64,000 nucleotides of DNA from assembly GCA_949825025.1 (NCBI GenBank), contig OX463780.1, forward strand, positions 28,734,118 through 28,798,117, read 5' to 3'. Made by a program: the position numbers and the translations under genes. This document shows positions 11,101 through 28,256 of the stretch, in pieces. Each line of letters opens with the position of its first letter. The first letter of the stretch is position 1. The notes under the pieces were generated by a model. That model had not been told where the DNA came from. It saw only the letters and a list, made by a program, of their open reading frames with translations, and ran no database searches. This DNA is from Siphlonurus alternatus (lineage: Eukaryota; Arthropoda; Insecta; Ephemeroptera; Siphlonuridae).

Positions 11101-12758
11101 AATTTCCTCAAAATTAAAGTTGCTATAGAATCTCTTTATTTGAACAATATTTAAATTCTTATTTTTTTTTATCAATTGTAATCTACGGTTTCCTTCCGCT
11201 CTCTAGATACGTCGATTCATTCAGTTTATACTCCCGCATTTCTTAGCCTTGAAAACTTACAAAACTAATGACTTCCTCCACTAATCCTCGGATTATTCGA
11301 GATATCAGCCGATTAGAGATATTGAGGCTAACTGTACAGTACAATTAACTAGGTCAAGACTACAATACACGTGTTGCATTTTGTCGTGCCTGGGCGGGCA
11401 TAATTGCTGTGTTCAATGATAACTATGTCAATATATGTCGTGTAAATTTAACATTACAGTAATGTAATTCATTAGTAATACAGTAATATTGCAACATGAA
11501 TTAATCCAGAAATGCAAACTGTGTGATTTCTTGCAGCTCACATTTGAGTTTTGAAATAATTCTATATACCATACTTTATACTAAAAAGCAAGCATTTTTA
11601 CTATAATAAATTAATTCATATTTAACTAAATGTATAAAACAATTCTTTAAAACTTAAAAAACTTAAGCTATTTTTGTACACTAAATTAAAAAAAAAATGT
11701 GATGGTGCGCAGAAGATACTTATTTTACATGTTGTGCGCAGACTCTCGGTCGGACTCTCTGCGCGCGGTGGTCCGCATCACGGTGTACGGTGTGGACAAC
11801 TCTGTGTTGACGAATCCCACAAAGCCGTGCGATGGTCTCACGTCTTCTTCGTGCCCCGTGCTGCAAGGACAGGTGCACGAGTACCGCGCACAGGTCTTCG
11901 TTGAACGCAGATTAGTTCCGGTGAGTTGCAAACTCTGTCCAGTAGCTCCAGGACAAAATTATTGACTTCTAACGTACGTTACAATAGAAATTAATATTTG
12001 CAGTTATATAATATATGTAATATATATATATATATATATATCCTTCCGTAGTATGTCTAGCTTGTCTTCTCAAGGATTAGAATTTGTAGACTTTGTAGAC
12101 AGGGACGGGGGGGGGGGTGGCAGGAAAGACCAGAGCCCATAGCCGACAACCCTTAGGATAGGACCAAGGAGTAAGGTACTTAGATGACGAGGTTACTAGG
12201 ATAGGAATAGAGTCTGTTTTAATCTAGAAAGAAAACTAGCCTGTAAAATCCCAAACAATTTTTTTATCAAACGGGTGTATAAACCATTGCAGGCAAAGAT
12301 GAGTCTCTTATCTAATCTCTAGATATAGTCTCATATTCACCCGTATAGTGAATACGACTTTTAAGCCCTTTTGAACCTCAATTAATTTCAATTGTAAAAT
12401 TGTGTATAATTAATTTGGAAATTACTTTCTTTCTGTAGCTCAAATGGAGAATTATAATTTTTCTACCATAATATAAACATAATTAATATTTTCTTTAGAA
12501 AACTATAAAAGTTTTAAATTATTGTTTTCTTTCTTTTTTCCATATAAAACTTGTAGCAAAAGATTTTTTAAAAACTTGTATACTTTTTGTTTTCAGGGTA
12601 AAGGCATTTTAACATGGAAACTTCTGAATGATTTCAACGTGGAAGTGGTTTGTTTTAAAGTCGACGTAATTCTTCGTGAAACGGAGCCATATTTGAAACT
12701 CGGTCAAAGCTCTCAACAAGTTCGCAGCGCTGGCAACAGGCGACTAGACCGCGACTAA
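8027..12758 (+). CDS. NPC2-like ML-domain secreted lipid-binding protein, four exons, complete
   Basis: The exons join 8027-8102, 10580-10684, 11742-11920 and 12597-12758. Together they make 522 nt, or 173 codons plus TAA, and all introns are GT-AG in consistent phases (1, 1, 0). Residues 1-17 form a hydrophobic signal peptide (FQALHLLLLLAFATA). The rest fits the ML domain of the NPC2 family, with six cysteines at C25, C39, C44, C90, C98 and C139. In human NPC2 the equivalent pairs are first-sixth, second-third and fourth-fifth. Family landmarks are ENCGS at the start, GCTSVPC, PCDG...SCP, and a late WKL...C strand. N53-V-S is an N-glycosylation sequon. Family members bind sterols or other lipids in the lysosome or outside the cell; arthropods have many copies, some acting in immunity or chemosensation. 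About 27 residues, rich in Q, S and R, follow the domain and form an unusual tail. The ligand and the orthologue within the NPC2 expansion cannot be assigned. Confidence 0.93.
9968..10167. repeat. 200-bp inverted repeat in NPC2-like intron 1
   Basis: Within the arms, 25 bp beginning ACCTTTGCCGGTGTTCGATG is matched perfectly by its reverse complement at 10115-10140. Outer arms ATATTTTTTAATTC / GAATTAAAAAATAT also pair. It is probably a MITE inserted in the intron. Confidence 0.7.
10580..10684 (+). CDS. NPC2-like exon 2
   Basis: This exon encodes residues 26-60 (GSQYTLIKV... to TTFQS) and holds C39 and C44 and the N53 glycosylation sequon. The acceptor region reads TGTCAGCAGG, so two AGs lie 3 nt apart. 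Use of the second gives the family-typical C-G-S; use of the first would insert one alanine. The donor is GTAAGC at 10685, phase 1. Confidence 0.9.
11742..11920 (+). CDS. NPC2-like exon 3
   Basis: This exon encodes residues 61-120 and holds C90 and C98 in the pattern KPCDG...SSSCP, followed by the Q-V-H-E-Y-R-A strand typical of the family. The acceptor is GCGCAG ending at 11741 with a weak pyrimidine tract; an AG about 30 nt upstream is out of frame. The donor is GTGAGT at 11921, phase 0. Confidence 0.9.
12107..12117. repeat. Poly-G run in NPC2-like intron 3
   Basis: Eleven G residues in an otherwise AT-rich intron, followed by TGGCAGGAA. A similar run followed by TACAGGAAGG is at 18955. 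Confidence 0.9.
12597..12758 (+). CDS. NPC2-like exon 4, C-terminus
   Basis: The acceptor TTTTCAG ends at 12596 after a T-rich tract. The exon encodes residues 121-173. It begins with GKGILTWKLLND and holds the last conserved cysteine, C139, in VVCFKVDVIL. It ends with a hydrophilic tail (QSSQQVRSAGNRRLDRD) that goes beyond the usual ML-domain end. The stop is TAA at 12756-12758. Confidence 0.9.
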   Translation, partial: GKGILTWKLLNDFNVEVVCFKVDVILRETEPYLKLGQSSQQVRSAGNRRLDRD

Positions 12759-13400
12759 GCAAGAAGTAGCGAGTGTCACGTCCTCGTGGACCTCAGGCAA
12801 CTCGACGAGACTCGAACAAGGACCGCAGAAATTGCACAAGAAACAGTAACTTTATGAAAAAGGAATTGGAAACATTGTAATGCTATACTATGATTTTCAA
12901 ACTTTAATATTACAATTATTATTATTGTAGTTATTGCAATCTGATGAAGAAATTTATAACAATTTTGTGGTTAGCATCAAGGATTTATATATGTAATAAT
13001 AAAGTAATAATTGGTTTAATAACTTTAAATCAAGAGTTAGCTTATTATAAAGATGGGTACACATTAACCCTTAAATTAAAAAGGAAACCCACGGATAGTA
13101 GGATGATCTTTGTCACTTCAATTCAATTAAATATTGAATGTAAGTTTGATTCAAAGATGTAAATATTTTATTCCAAATTCCATCAGAATTTAAAATAACT
13201 ACAAGTGTACCTGAAACACTTACGCATGTAAATATGCCTCTATATGAATAGTTCTGAGAACGATCACGAGAATTTAATTTCATGACGTCACTGAGGGTAA
13301 CTGAACTCATCGCCTCACTGTGAAAATCATTTCCTTTATAATTTGTATATAGTTGTATGTTTGTATAAGTTTTTAATAAAGTATCATTAATATTACGTAG
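12759..13400 (+). other. Probable 3' UTR of the NPC2-like gene with two poly(A) signals
   Basis: After the stop, AATAAA occurs at 12998-13003 and again at 13375-13380; a GT-rich stretch (13340-13370) lies before the second. Either could end the transcript. A TGACGTCA palindrome is at 13283-13290. Small ORFs here look like chance. Confidence 0.5.
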
Positions 13401-15858
13401 AAAGTTTTTTATATGACATTATAAACAGACAGGATATTTTACTGATTTATTTTTAATTAAAATAAACAAGGAAGTCATGCAGTATGATTAAAATTCAATC
13501 TTATTAAATTTTGAGCATAATATAGAATGATATTGAAACTTTTAAGGTTGCATTTTAATAATTTTTTCATCTAGCTTATTCTAGAAATTTGATTAATTTC
13601 TTATCAAAAAGCTTTATAGCATCTGATTGATGATCTCATTCAAACGTTCTAAAGAGCTCCTTCTTTATCTTTCTACACAAAAAATGTAACTGAATACGTA
13701 TTGGTTGATGTACTTCATATTTTCATACATGACACTCAACAAGGACATAATGGCGTAAAAATGATAAAGTATAGTTTCTTTACATCATTACCTTAAGTAA
13801 TTGAAAGTATAAGCCATCAATATTAATCTTATCAAATTTATTTAATTCGTCATTATATATTTCTTGATTCAAGGTATATCTTTTGGTAAGAAAATAATTT
13901 TGGTTAGAAGCAAATTAGATAATGTATAATACTAGCATATTGACATACGTATATAGTTCAATTTATCGACTTTTTCATTTTATTGATAGCATATATTAAA
14001 ATTCACAAGAACAAGTGAATGGTGCATCTTACTTTTGGGGTGCCGCCATATATATATATATATATCCCCCATGTTCAGTAAGATTAGTTCCTCCAATTTC
14101 TCTTGTTTTTTTATTGAAAGGAATCCCCCATAGCCGACTCACACACTACATCAGACAAAGGAAGGATCACATGCATGTGATCTATACACGCTGTTTTGCA
14201 TATTCTTAGCTCTTTGTTAGGAGCAAGAGGTTATGCAAGGCTTGCATGTAATTTAATCTTGAGAAGATAGAGAATTAGTCATGATTATTGAGGACTCAAG
14301 TGACGTGATGTCGTGATTGCGGCCGCACCCTGTAGGTGCAATTGTGGCGCTCTTATCTCTTCATCGGTGGTGTCCGTCATGGTCAAACACTTCGCTGTAA
14401 GTACCGCACTTGTAAGGGGTCATAAGTCTCCACAAAGTTTTGTAATATGACTAAAGTTTGAAATTATTTAGTCGTAGCAGTGTTGTTGGTAGTGATTCTT
14501 AATTGTTCGTTTATAGATGAGACGTATTAGTTTACAGTTTTCCCGTATGTGATATCAATGCAAAGCAAAATTTACAACATTTTAATTTTTTTTTGTCAAT
14601 TTTATATTCAATAATTACTAATTCTCTTTTTAACTGGAAAAACCCAAGCATATATAGTAACTTTCTGGATAGAAAGTACTTAAAATCCATTTACTGGATC
14701 TCTTTTATTTAATCAAACAAAATATTTTATTGAATAACCCCCAGTTTTTATTTTAATTCAAGCTTAATCTTTTCTTAGACTTATTTAGAAAATAATTGAA
14801 AGCAATATTTTGTTGTTTTCAACAAATATTTGCTCTCACTCTGATTTTTTGTTTATTTTTTTATCAAATTTATCTATTAGTCATGGATTTTATGAAAACA
14901 AAATATATTACAATAAATTTATATTTTCTTTAAAAATAATAAAAAAAATTGACTATAACTTGTAAATACTGTATGTACAGTTCATAAAGTTAAAAATTGG
15001 AGTACATGCGTTAGAATCATCTAATAATGATTTCCAATTTTTAACTTTAAGAACTGTATGCTTTCACATGTTTTGCTTGGAAATTTTTATTTCAATTGAT
15101 AAAATTGATAAATTTAAAAGAAAAAAAGAAAAACACAATGCTTTTTACTGATAAAAACCTTTAAAAAAAATAAAATAAAGGGTGGATTCATGATATTCTT
15201 ATAAAAAAACAACGTTTATACTTTATTGTCCTGCGTATACAAAAAATAATATTATGAACAATATTATAATCATGTGCCAACAAAGAGGAGCTTGGCGCCA
15301 CTGTAGAAGCACCTCACGTTCTAAGCACTCTGGCGTCGTCTTTGAAGTCAACTTTCAGCAGAGGAAAATAAAAGCAGCAGCGTGTGATATAAAACTTAGT
15401 GTGGCGGTGACATTCGATTTCAAGAGAGTTCGTCCAGCAGCAGGAGAGTCTGGAGAAGAACAACAAGAGGGGTACAGTAGCGCGCAGAGAGAATCACAAT
15501 CAAATTTTATTTTTATCGCACCTTTAATCTTCTAAGAGACAAGTTGTTTTGTATTGAAGACAATTATTATGTCAAACGCATGGTCAGGAAATATATAGTT
15601 TAAATGGGAGAACCTTATATAGAAGACTTTTATGATATATATTATATATAACCCCAGGACACATGTTTTAAATCTGGATGTATATACAATTTATACATAT
15701 TAAATTAATTGATATGATGATAATGATTGATATAATTCATTATTTACACAGTCTAGAGCATTAAAATTTATGCTTTCAGTGATTTATTATAAAAATACTG
15801 TATATTATTTAGGAACCTCATGTGAGAAGCAATTCACAAGGCAAGATATTATCCACGT
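13401..15858. other. Intergenic stretch with weak exon-like spots
   Basis: Mostly AT-rich. A small GC-richer spot at 14310-14400 has ATG followed by a GTAAGT donor (see findings). The 93-codon ORF at 15254-15535 is of mixed composition, has no recognised domain and is not called as a gene. A short hairpin is listed separately. Confidence 0.4.
14971..15061. repeat. Short inverted repeat
   Basis: CAGTTCATAAAGTTAAAAAT pairs with ATTTTTAACTTTAAGAACTG across about 35 bp of loop. It could be a small MITE. Confidence 0.55.
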
Positions 15859-15915
15859 AATTTATAGGTTGGGGTTAACCGCGGTTAGTGAGAAACCAGA
15901 ATATCTTTCATGAAT
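15859..15915. repeat. Partial copy, TTCACGAAG palindromic family
   Basis: It contains TTAACCGCGGTTAGTGAGAA, identical to a stretch at 63360, and ends near ATGAATCGTG. Confidence 0.45.
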
Positions 15916-16440
15916 CGTGCCTTATTATTATACTATATTGCTTATATATTGTAAGTTATACTATATTTATTCAAACTATAGAATCAAATCTATAGAATGT
16001 TCTTGTAATATAACACTTACATTTCTATATCAGCTATTGAGATTGAGACAAACTATAGATTTGTAACATATTAGTATATTGTGTATACTAAAATTCAAGA
16101 ACAATCAAAAGTTTTAAAAACTCAATTATTACTTACAATATTAAGATAATTGTTTAATTAAATAATGCATTGTGTAAAAGGAAATCGATTTCCATGATGC
16201 AACACACTACTTGTAGATTGTTTCCTTTTTACCGTCGGTATTTGTACCATTCTAGACAAGAAGACAATACAAGTGCATTGTTACAAAAACGTTCACTTTG
16301 AGTGGGAGATAAAGCTGCTTGTCAATCGCAGGACACTGATGCTAGAAACGGTCATCTACACTTGTGGGGGCCGTGACAAGACACTGCCTCCAAGGTTATT
16401 TGCAGGAGGTAATATCGAACATAAAGCAATAATGGATGCA

Positions 16441-16988
16441 ATTCACGGAGGAGGTTATCCACGTTTCTCACTAACATGCATGTAAGCCTAAATCACTAAC
16501 ACTAATTGTGCATGGTTAGTAAGAAATCTGATTATCTAAAACTCCTTTGTAAATCTCGATCATATTGAGGAAGATTCACGAAAAGAGTTTTCCAGTTCTC
16601 TCACTATCAACGTTCAGTGTCATTAAATTAGGCTGGTGCTTAGTGATAAAGCTGAGTAACTTTCTGGATAACTGCTTCGTGAATCACGACCAAATTGTAT
16701 CCATATTTTCAAACATTTCAGTGTTTTACAATTTACTGGATGAGTTAATTTGATTAGTAATTGCTGTACTATTGAATTATGTATTAATATTAAATTCATT
16801 TTTTTTTTCCAGTTGTTTCTGATAATGCATCACAAACTGAAGAAATTTACTATGGGAGCGATTCACGAAGGAGTTTTCTAGGAAGTTATCCTGCAATCTC
16901 ATTACCCGTGGTTAGTGCTATTGATTTAAGCTCACATGAAAAGCGGTTAGTGAGAAAACTGTATAACTTTCGTTGTGAATCACAATTA
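16441..16988. repeat. Cluster of three degenerate palindromic repeats
   Basis: Three units (16441-16560, 16570-16692, 16855-16988) each open with a version of GATTCACGAAGGAG and close with its reverse complement; inner arms resemble TTTCTCACTAACC. The units differ from one another at many positions, so they are old. Confidence 0.6.
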
Positions 16989-21123
<4,135 letters not shown>

Positions 21124-21412
21124 TGTTCTTCTGGAAGTACTGCATGGTTTTCACCAACTCCATATGTAAATATATGTAACTCGGTCGCGACACCCATTGT
21201 TCGGAAGCAAGCAGTAAAACACATAAATTGTACGGCGAATAACTGAGAAGTGTGAGAGAGAGAGATTAATAATTATTATTACATTTCGCTCTGTGCAATA
21301 TGTGTCCACATGTATTACTAACGGCTTTTGTTCAAAACGGTCGCTGCCCGAGCAATTGAATATATAAAAAAACGTATATTTATAAAATATGGAACTTTAT
21401 ATAAATTTATAT

Positions 21413-21420
21413 GTCTAGAT
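21413..21420. repeat. Left target-site duplication of the hAT-like element
   Basis: GTCTAGAT, identical to 23095-23102. Confidence 0.88.
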
Positions 21421-23094
21421 TAGGGTGACCAGACGTACCGTTTTGACCGGTACAGTACCGTTTTAGAGTACCATGTCCCGGTGTCCCCAAAGAGGCTCTC
21501 GGGACGCCTAAATGTACCGCTTTCGGACAAAATTTATAAAAGGGACATTTTTTAAAATTTTTATCATTAAAAAAATAAAAAAATCATAGGAATGTGGTTT
21601 TGAATATTTACGAAAATGTACGGACGCAAATGATTTTGCAACTCCATGCCCCTTTTTTGTCGATCGCATTCGCAAAACAGCATATTTCTTCCAAAATTGC
21701 GGAATACATATATTTTGCATATACGCGCAAGTATGCATAAATATACTACGTGAAATGAAGTCACTACTTTTCGATTAAATTTTGAATAAAAAATAAGTAA
21801 AAAACTTTGCACAAAAATATCATCTCCTTTAATATTGATGATATTCACTTGATGGAAATTTCCAATAATATATGAAATTGAAAAAATCATTCTTATGCAT
21901 TGTGACGAGGCTGAGACAAAAATTTCTTTGTCTTTCTTTTTTTTTTTCACAACAATCGTGCATGGATATTACGTAAATAAATAAAGGGAAAATAATATGA
22001 GGGAAAAACGCCACAAATATTATTCATACAATCAAGTAATTTTAGCTGTTATTAAGCCCTATTTGAATGCTATAAATTAATTCAGCTATTTCACTCTATA
22101 ACAAGAGTTCACACTATTTGCAAAATGAACTGCAGTTCGATTAAAAGTATATTAATTCAAATTAATTTCTTGCTTTATACTCCATTTTTTTTTTGTATAA
22201 TTTATCTCGTGACATTATATTAAGTTTTATTTATTTATAAACAAATATATATTGCATTATTTAAGTAACACGTACATTTAGAAATATTGTGAATGGAGAC
22301 GGAAAATTTGATAACGAAATTAAAAAAAATAAATTAATAAATTTAAAATATTTAAATATAATTTTTGTATTGGGAAAGTATCCTTCGAAGGTATGCTTTT
22401 TGAGTATAATAAATTTCTTGTATTGTTTTTGTTTCTTTTTATTTTACATGTAACTTTACAACATGAACGTGGCCAGGCCAAGAAAAAAGGTTAAATTTAG
22501 GAAATCAACTCACTGGCACAGTTTTCTTGCATGGTGACTATAATAAATCTCTTTTTTTCTAATTCTATGAAAATGTATGTACGTATATATACATAAAAAA
22601 ATGCAATTATTTATATTATTTAAAGTAGAGTGAGCGATTGCATAATTTATTATTTTATTTCCTTAAAATATTTTAACCTGCCCTGCTTTATTGAGAAATG
22701 AAAACCAAAAAATTTCAACTCAAATAGCTTCATCGCAAAAAAATCCCAAAGTTTGTTTTCCTGAGCCCTTTATTAACATGCAGCCTTATGGATTATGGAA
22801 CAGAAAACAGCGTTTTACTCAAACTTCGTCCGAACTATGGTATCAATTAAAAAATACTTACGTATAATCTATGACGAAAATTCTTTAATGGTCGATTTAC
22901 AAGTAAAATAAATTTTTTCGGAAAAAACGGCTTCATAAAAAAAAAACAATTAATTAGAAAATCCATTAAGAAAAAAAATAAAAAAGGGGGCGTGGCACCA
23001 AAAAAAATCGCGCCTCCGGCGGGGGTTATGGCCCTTCAGGCCTCTATCTTGGGGGCATGTACCGTTTTGGACATCAAGATATCTGGTCACCCTA
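21421..23094. mobile_element. hAT-like non-autonomous DNA transposon, 1,674 bp
   Basis: The ends are inverted: TAGGGTGACCAGA on the left and TCTGGTCACCCTA on the right, each followed inward by TACCGTTTT-type subterminal sequence. A perfect 8-bp direct repeat, GTCTAGAT, sits at 21413-21420 and 23095-23102. An 8-bp duplication with such ends fits the hAT superfamily. The interior is AT-rich; the longest ORF (21567-21950, minus, 127 codons) has no transposase motif that I recognise, so the element looks non-autonomous or decayed. Near its right end it carries the GC-rich module shared with position 1361. Confidence 0.88.
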
Positions 23095-23102
23095 GTCTAG
23101 AT
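23095..23102. repeat. Right target-site duplication of the hAT-like element
   Basis: GTCTAGAT, identical to 21413-21420. Confidence 0.88.
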
Positions 23103-26100
23103 AGAATGGTGATTAAAAATGATTTAAAATTATAACATAATTCAAATGTAATTGTTAAATTTGTAAAGAAAAAATATGTTATAAATATAGTAATTTGTTT
23201 TCCTGTTTTTTAAAAAAATATTTGATAATTTATTACTCAATTTTGTAAATATACATATAATGGCTAGGTTATTGAATTAAAATAATAAACAATACTGCAC
23301 TGTAGGTGATAAAATTACAACAAACAAAATATCAACAGCACTGTTGTTTTTTTATTGTATGAATTGTAATATATGATATAACATGGTTTAACACTGAAAA
23401 GTAAATGTCTCTTAAGTATTATATACTACAAACAAAATTATTTACGTAACATAATTCTAAGCATTAAGAAACATATATATATTTAACTTGACTTTATAAT
23501 TTTATGCAACGCAGGTGTAATCATAATTAGTACAATTAGTAACGCAGGTCAAAAATAAAACAAGCAGCTTAAATTTCAAGCGAAATAAAATTATAATATT
23601 TTTGTTTTTTGGTACTTTGTTTTAATTAATAATATTGCACACATTGATTCGACGTCTTTATTTGTTTAAAACTATTCTATATGTTTTATTTATTTTCATA
23701 TTGAGGAAACAAATTTGTTCTGAACAATCTAATTGAAAATAAAAATAGATGTTAAGTTAATCTATATTAATAGATTTTTTAATAGATTTTATTGAAATAG
23801 GCTTCATTAAATAGTAGATTTTGATAATTTTAATACATTTAGAGTTATATTTTTAATGCCAAAAAAAATAATATTGATATAAATGATGATAATATGCTGT
23901 TATTTGTACTATAGCAGAATAATTTATTATTATCTATAATACTTATTGTTTTCAAAAACTTTGGAATTTATTTCGGGTCAAAACCTAGTCTATATAAACT
24001 TTGTATTGTTATACAAGAAAAATTCTGTGATTGTTGTATATATTTCTTTTGTTTCAATCGTGTCTATGGCAAAGAAGGTAATTCGTAGCAGCAGCAACAA
24101 CAACAGCATGGCCAGTGTCTAGCCACGCAACTGAGCGAGCGATTGAATTTAAGTTCAGACCAGCGAACTGTAAAATTCTAGCAGTAGGCGCTGGTGCTGA
24201 CTAGCTGAGAAGAACGACGTGTTTTTGTCACATCGTCCACTCTCACCCTCTGATTGAAACAACACACACACATGGGTCTTCTTCTGCCTTCTCTAAAGAG
24301 ATAAGGTCACAACAACCAAAATAAACCCCGCTAGCAAAAGTAAGCTTCATTTTAAATAGATTTTGATTTTGTCTGATTTTCAAGGGTTTCGATTTAAAAA
24401 AATAAATAAAATTGTGTTTGCGATGTAACTTATATAGATTTGACCTTTTGTCTGAAGATTAAATGCAAACCTGAACAAAAAACAAACATTGACAAACAAA
24501 AATTTGACACTGCAAAAATAAAAAGATTAAAAAGAACCCAAAATATCTACATTAGCAAAAGCTAAAATTTACTCCCCCTCTTTAACTGACTGGTGATCCA
24601 TGTTGTAGATTATTGGTCCCAAGTGAATTTATGTTTAAGTTCTTCGTGAACACGACCTAGGGACCTAGCAATGCTTAGGTGATTATAGGATTTTGTGTAA
24701 GTTTCTTCCAAACAGGGGCGATCATTTTATCCCATAATTTACCTAGTTGTGATGGAGGGAACCATGAAAACTTCAGTCAGGATGGTCGGCAATTGATGGA
24801 GAATGCAATCAATCACCTCCTGCGCGGATGCACGATTTTTTTTTTCTTTTTATGATTTTTATAGATTTGAAAACAATCCACTTACATCGTAAATCATAGA
24901 AAAAATTGACCTTTTGATAAAAAAAAAAAAAAAAAAAAAAAAAACTCAGAGATAATTCGATAAATACTAAGAATACACATGTATGTGGTGGTATTATATG
25001 ATGGAGCTTGAAACTCACTAGAGACGATGTTTTGTTTTTATTTATTTTGCTGTCAATTTTGGTACTTGTTATTATACTTCTTATATACATGTATATAATG
25101 TTAAAATCAAATTATGTATTAATATTTGCCTTGTACTTCCCGTCACATTTAATATGGCTTTTTTCATATGTTTTTAACTCCCGTAGTCATTCGTATAGAC
25201 AGTTTTGTAACTCGCTAAACACATTTCATACTCCTGAATATTTAAGATGAAAATAAAACATAAAGAGTCATTACAAAATTATTGTAAAATATATTTTACG
25301 AGTAAGATTTTTTTCTAATACGATTATTATGTACAGTACATAATAATTATTTGCTTTTACTTTGAATCCAAGCTAAGACAATATCATGACAAATATAAAG
25401 GGTCTTTAATAGTACCATCATTTACACTGGTTGTCATATTCCTCTTTGTTTTTCGTCATGTATTTTTGGGAGCATTTGGCTAATATTCGGCCAGTGAAGT
25501 TCCTAAGTTAATATACCAAAAATAAAAATATTGCAAAAAACACGCAATATTAAATCAGACGGAGAGTGTATAGGTACTTCAAATGCAAAAATTGCTACAA
25601 ATATAAAAATCTATAAAAATGCAATGTTTTTACCTAATTATATTTTAATTCATTATAGAGGCCCTGAGGATCAAACTAGCTTATATCCATATTTCACTAA
25701 AGGTCAGTTTCCTATTTTATTTTCAAGTAGATAACAACCTTCTACCATTTAGATCCAAGCTTTTATCAGAAATTGATATTGAGGGCCTCAATTTATTAAT
25801 TATTATTAATAAATTATTATTATTATTAATTAATTTAAATAGCAGTATAATATTCAATTTCAAATCTATATAGTGGAAAATTATATCACATTGTTTGGAT
25901 TAATATTATGGTGGTTTTAATAATTTATTGCTACAACAAATATTTTGATAAATAAATTTCTTTGTTTTAAAAAAAAAAAAAATACAACATTTATTTTAAC
26001 AAAATATTTTAAAAGTAAATAGCACAAAAAATTGTATAAAATATGTTATAACATTTATAAATAGAAAATTTGAAAAGTTTGTTGTTCTCTCAGCAAAGGT

Positions 26101-27224
26101 GGATGGTGGCTTGTTGTAGCCTAGAAGATGTGCAGCAGGAGTGCGGTTGAATTGTTGCAAGAACGTACCGTGGTACTGCCAGCTTGCATCTGGGGTTGGG
26201 CATACCCGGTGAGCCGCGAGCAAAACTTGAGATTCAACAGAGGGGAAAATTGCATGCAATTGCTTTACATGTTAAAGGATAAATTGCATACTGTGCACTT
26301 CAATTTGCAATATTATGATGCAAATTTAGCGTAAATGCTGCAGGGTTTTAAAAGTGATTTTTATCTTTTAGTATAATGTGAAATAAATTTAATGTCACTA
26401 AAGAAGCATCGTAATTTAAAATTGTGAAAGAAAATGTATATAGAGCAGTTTGTAATTATCTTTCTTGTATACACTTCATGTACTGTATTGTATATAATAC
26501 ATTAATCAGAATTGACAGCAGATTTATTTTTTAAAAGCTATATGTATCATAGAGTTAATATTAAAGATATGTATAGGGTACAATGGACAGTTTGCATTTT
26601 TTTTTTAACAGTAAAAGATTTAAGCTGAATACATTTCAAGGTGCTATAAAATTGTTTTGCTGTTTAGATATTTAACAAAGTAAAATATATCATTATATTA
26701 TAACTATATATTAAATACAGCACAATCAACTACAAACATAGTATATACCTTGCTGAGGTACCACGTGACTTCAATTCCAGGATGGTATAATTTGGTACCC
26801 ACATGATGATATGTTACGTTTCAATATTTGATAAACATTATAATATTTGGTACCGTCATGGAATGAAACCTCATATCATCTCCTAAAACCGTGCAGGTGA
26901 TCTTCAAAATTTCTGCACCTTTATCAAAGTTAAATACATCCATGATTCTAGCATGATATATACATCAAGCAACCACCATGCATTTACCCCCTAGTTTGCC
27001 TTTTTCAACTATAACATTGAAGTATAAGTTTATAATTACATTAAAATATATTAGCTATTAAAAATAATTAATGTAAAAGTTAATAAATTATTATCATACA
27101 TTACAAAATGTTTTAAGTGCATTGCTATTTAATGTAAACATTTACATTTACTGACATTTCAATTACTTGAACAATATCACTTTCTGTTCACCCTTTTAAT
27201 ATAAATTTAATTCCCTGTTCCCCT

Positions 27225-27290
<66 letters not shown>

Positions 27291-28256
27291 GTATCAAACA
27301 CTTGACATGGTACGGGCCAGTCTCGGTTCAAACTTTGTTGTGTTGTTCTCAAGCGGCGAGGGATGAGGGTCTAATTGTCCCAGAGTTAAATTGCGTAGGG
27401 GAAGGGGAGGGGAGGGGGTACGTCTTGGCGAGCTCCCCTAAGTTGTCCAGTGGGCGGAGCGTTACGTCTCCCCCAGATGATAAAGGGCAGAAGCCTCCGG
27501 GCGGGACACCAGGGTACAATAACCAAGGTACAAGGATAAATAAGGTAAAAAATATACAACAATTGGATTGAAAATAAATCTTAATTATTGAATTTTATTT
27601 TGAAAAACAAATATTTTAAATTACTTCCTGAAATAATTATTATAAAGATAATTTCTGAGAATGAATATAATTTAAACGTTTTTTTAATATTCCATACACC
27701 ACACTCTGATTTATATTGAATGTCGTACGGCCCAATAAATAACAAATTTATGTTTTTTTAGCTGATTTAGCACGTTGTTACAAACTGATTTACTTATTTT
27801 TTCATTTTTATAAAGTAACAAAAAAGTCATACAGTGAACTTTAATTTCATTTTTTTCTTTTTATAAAATTCATCCAAATAATACTGTATATTTTCACATG
27901 TTTATATTAAATTAATAGTAATTGCAATAATTTGCATTTTATACAACATGGTAATTTAATTTTTAAAACTGGTACTTGAAACAAATCCAGAATGCCGTTC
28001 CAGTATATATAACTACAATTAGAAATTATAGGATCACCGAAAAAATAGCTATATTATTTTCCTATTTTTTCTAACATAATAGAGGCTTCAAATTTTTCCC
28101 GAAAGGAAAATTTTATCCATAAGCTATATATGCCATGATTAAATTCTTGAATATTTTCTTAGAAAATGTTGATATTAAAAATTTTAATTAAATTACTAAA
28201 AATATATCTAATATCCACCAAAATATAGCCTGTCTTTGATTATAAACTCCCAATAG
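23103..28256. other. Intergenic stretch with three GC-richer islands
   Basis: AT-rich overall. Islands at 24060-24340 (ending in AAAA then GTAAGC, so possibly a non-coding first exon), 26090-26240 (open on both strands) and 27300-27540. None gives a recognised protein. A 26-A run is at 24919-24944. Confidence 0.4.
27228..27288. repeat. (GA)n microsatellite
   Basis: A GA tract of about 61 bp directly before a GC-rich island. Confidence 0.96.

Noticed and set aside
11708..11741. An earlier AG acceptor (GCGCAG at about 11711) for NPC2-like exon 3
   Set aside because: It puts the exon out of frame and breaks the ML domain.
11674..11931. Alternative-frame ORFs over NPC2-like exon 3 on both strands
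   Set aside because: Only the frame joining exons 2 and 4 gives the conserved cysteines.
15254..15535. 93-codon ORF with GC-richer middle
   Set aside because: No domain, no clear promoter or splice context; too weak to call.
26096..26334. GC-richer patch open on both strands (minus 26259-25996 and plus 26128-26334)
   Set aside because: Several frames look equally plausible (one cysteine-rich on the plus strand), with no domain and no firm splice pair.
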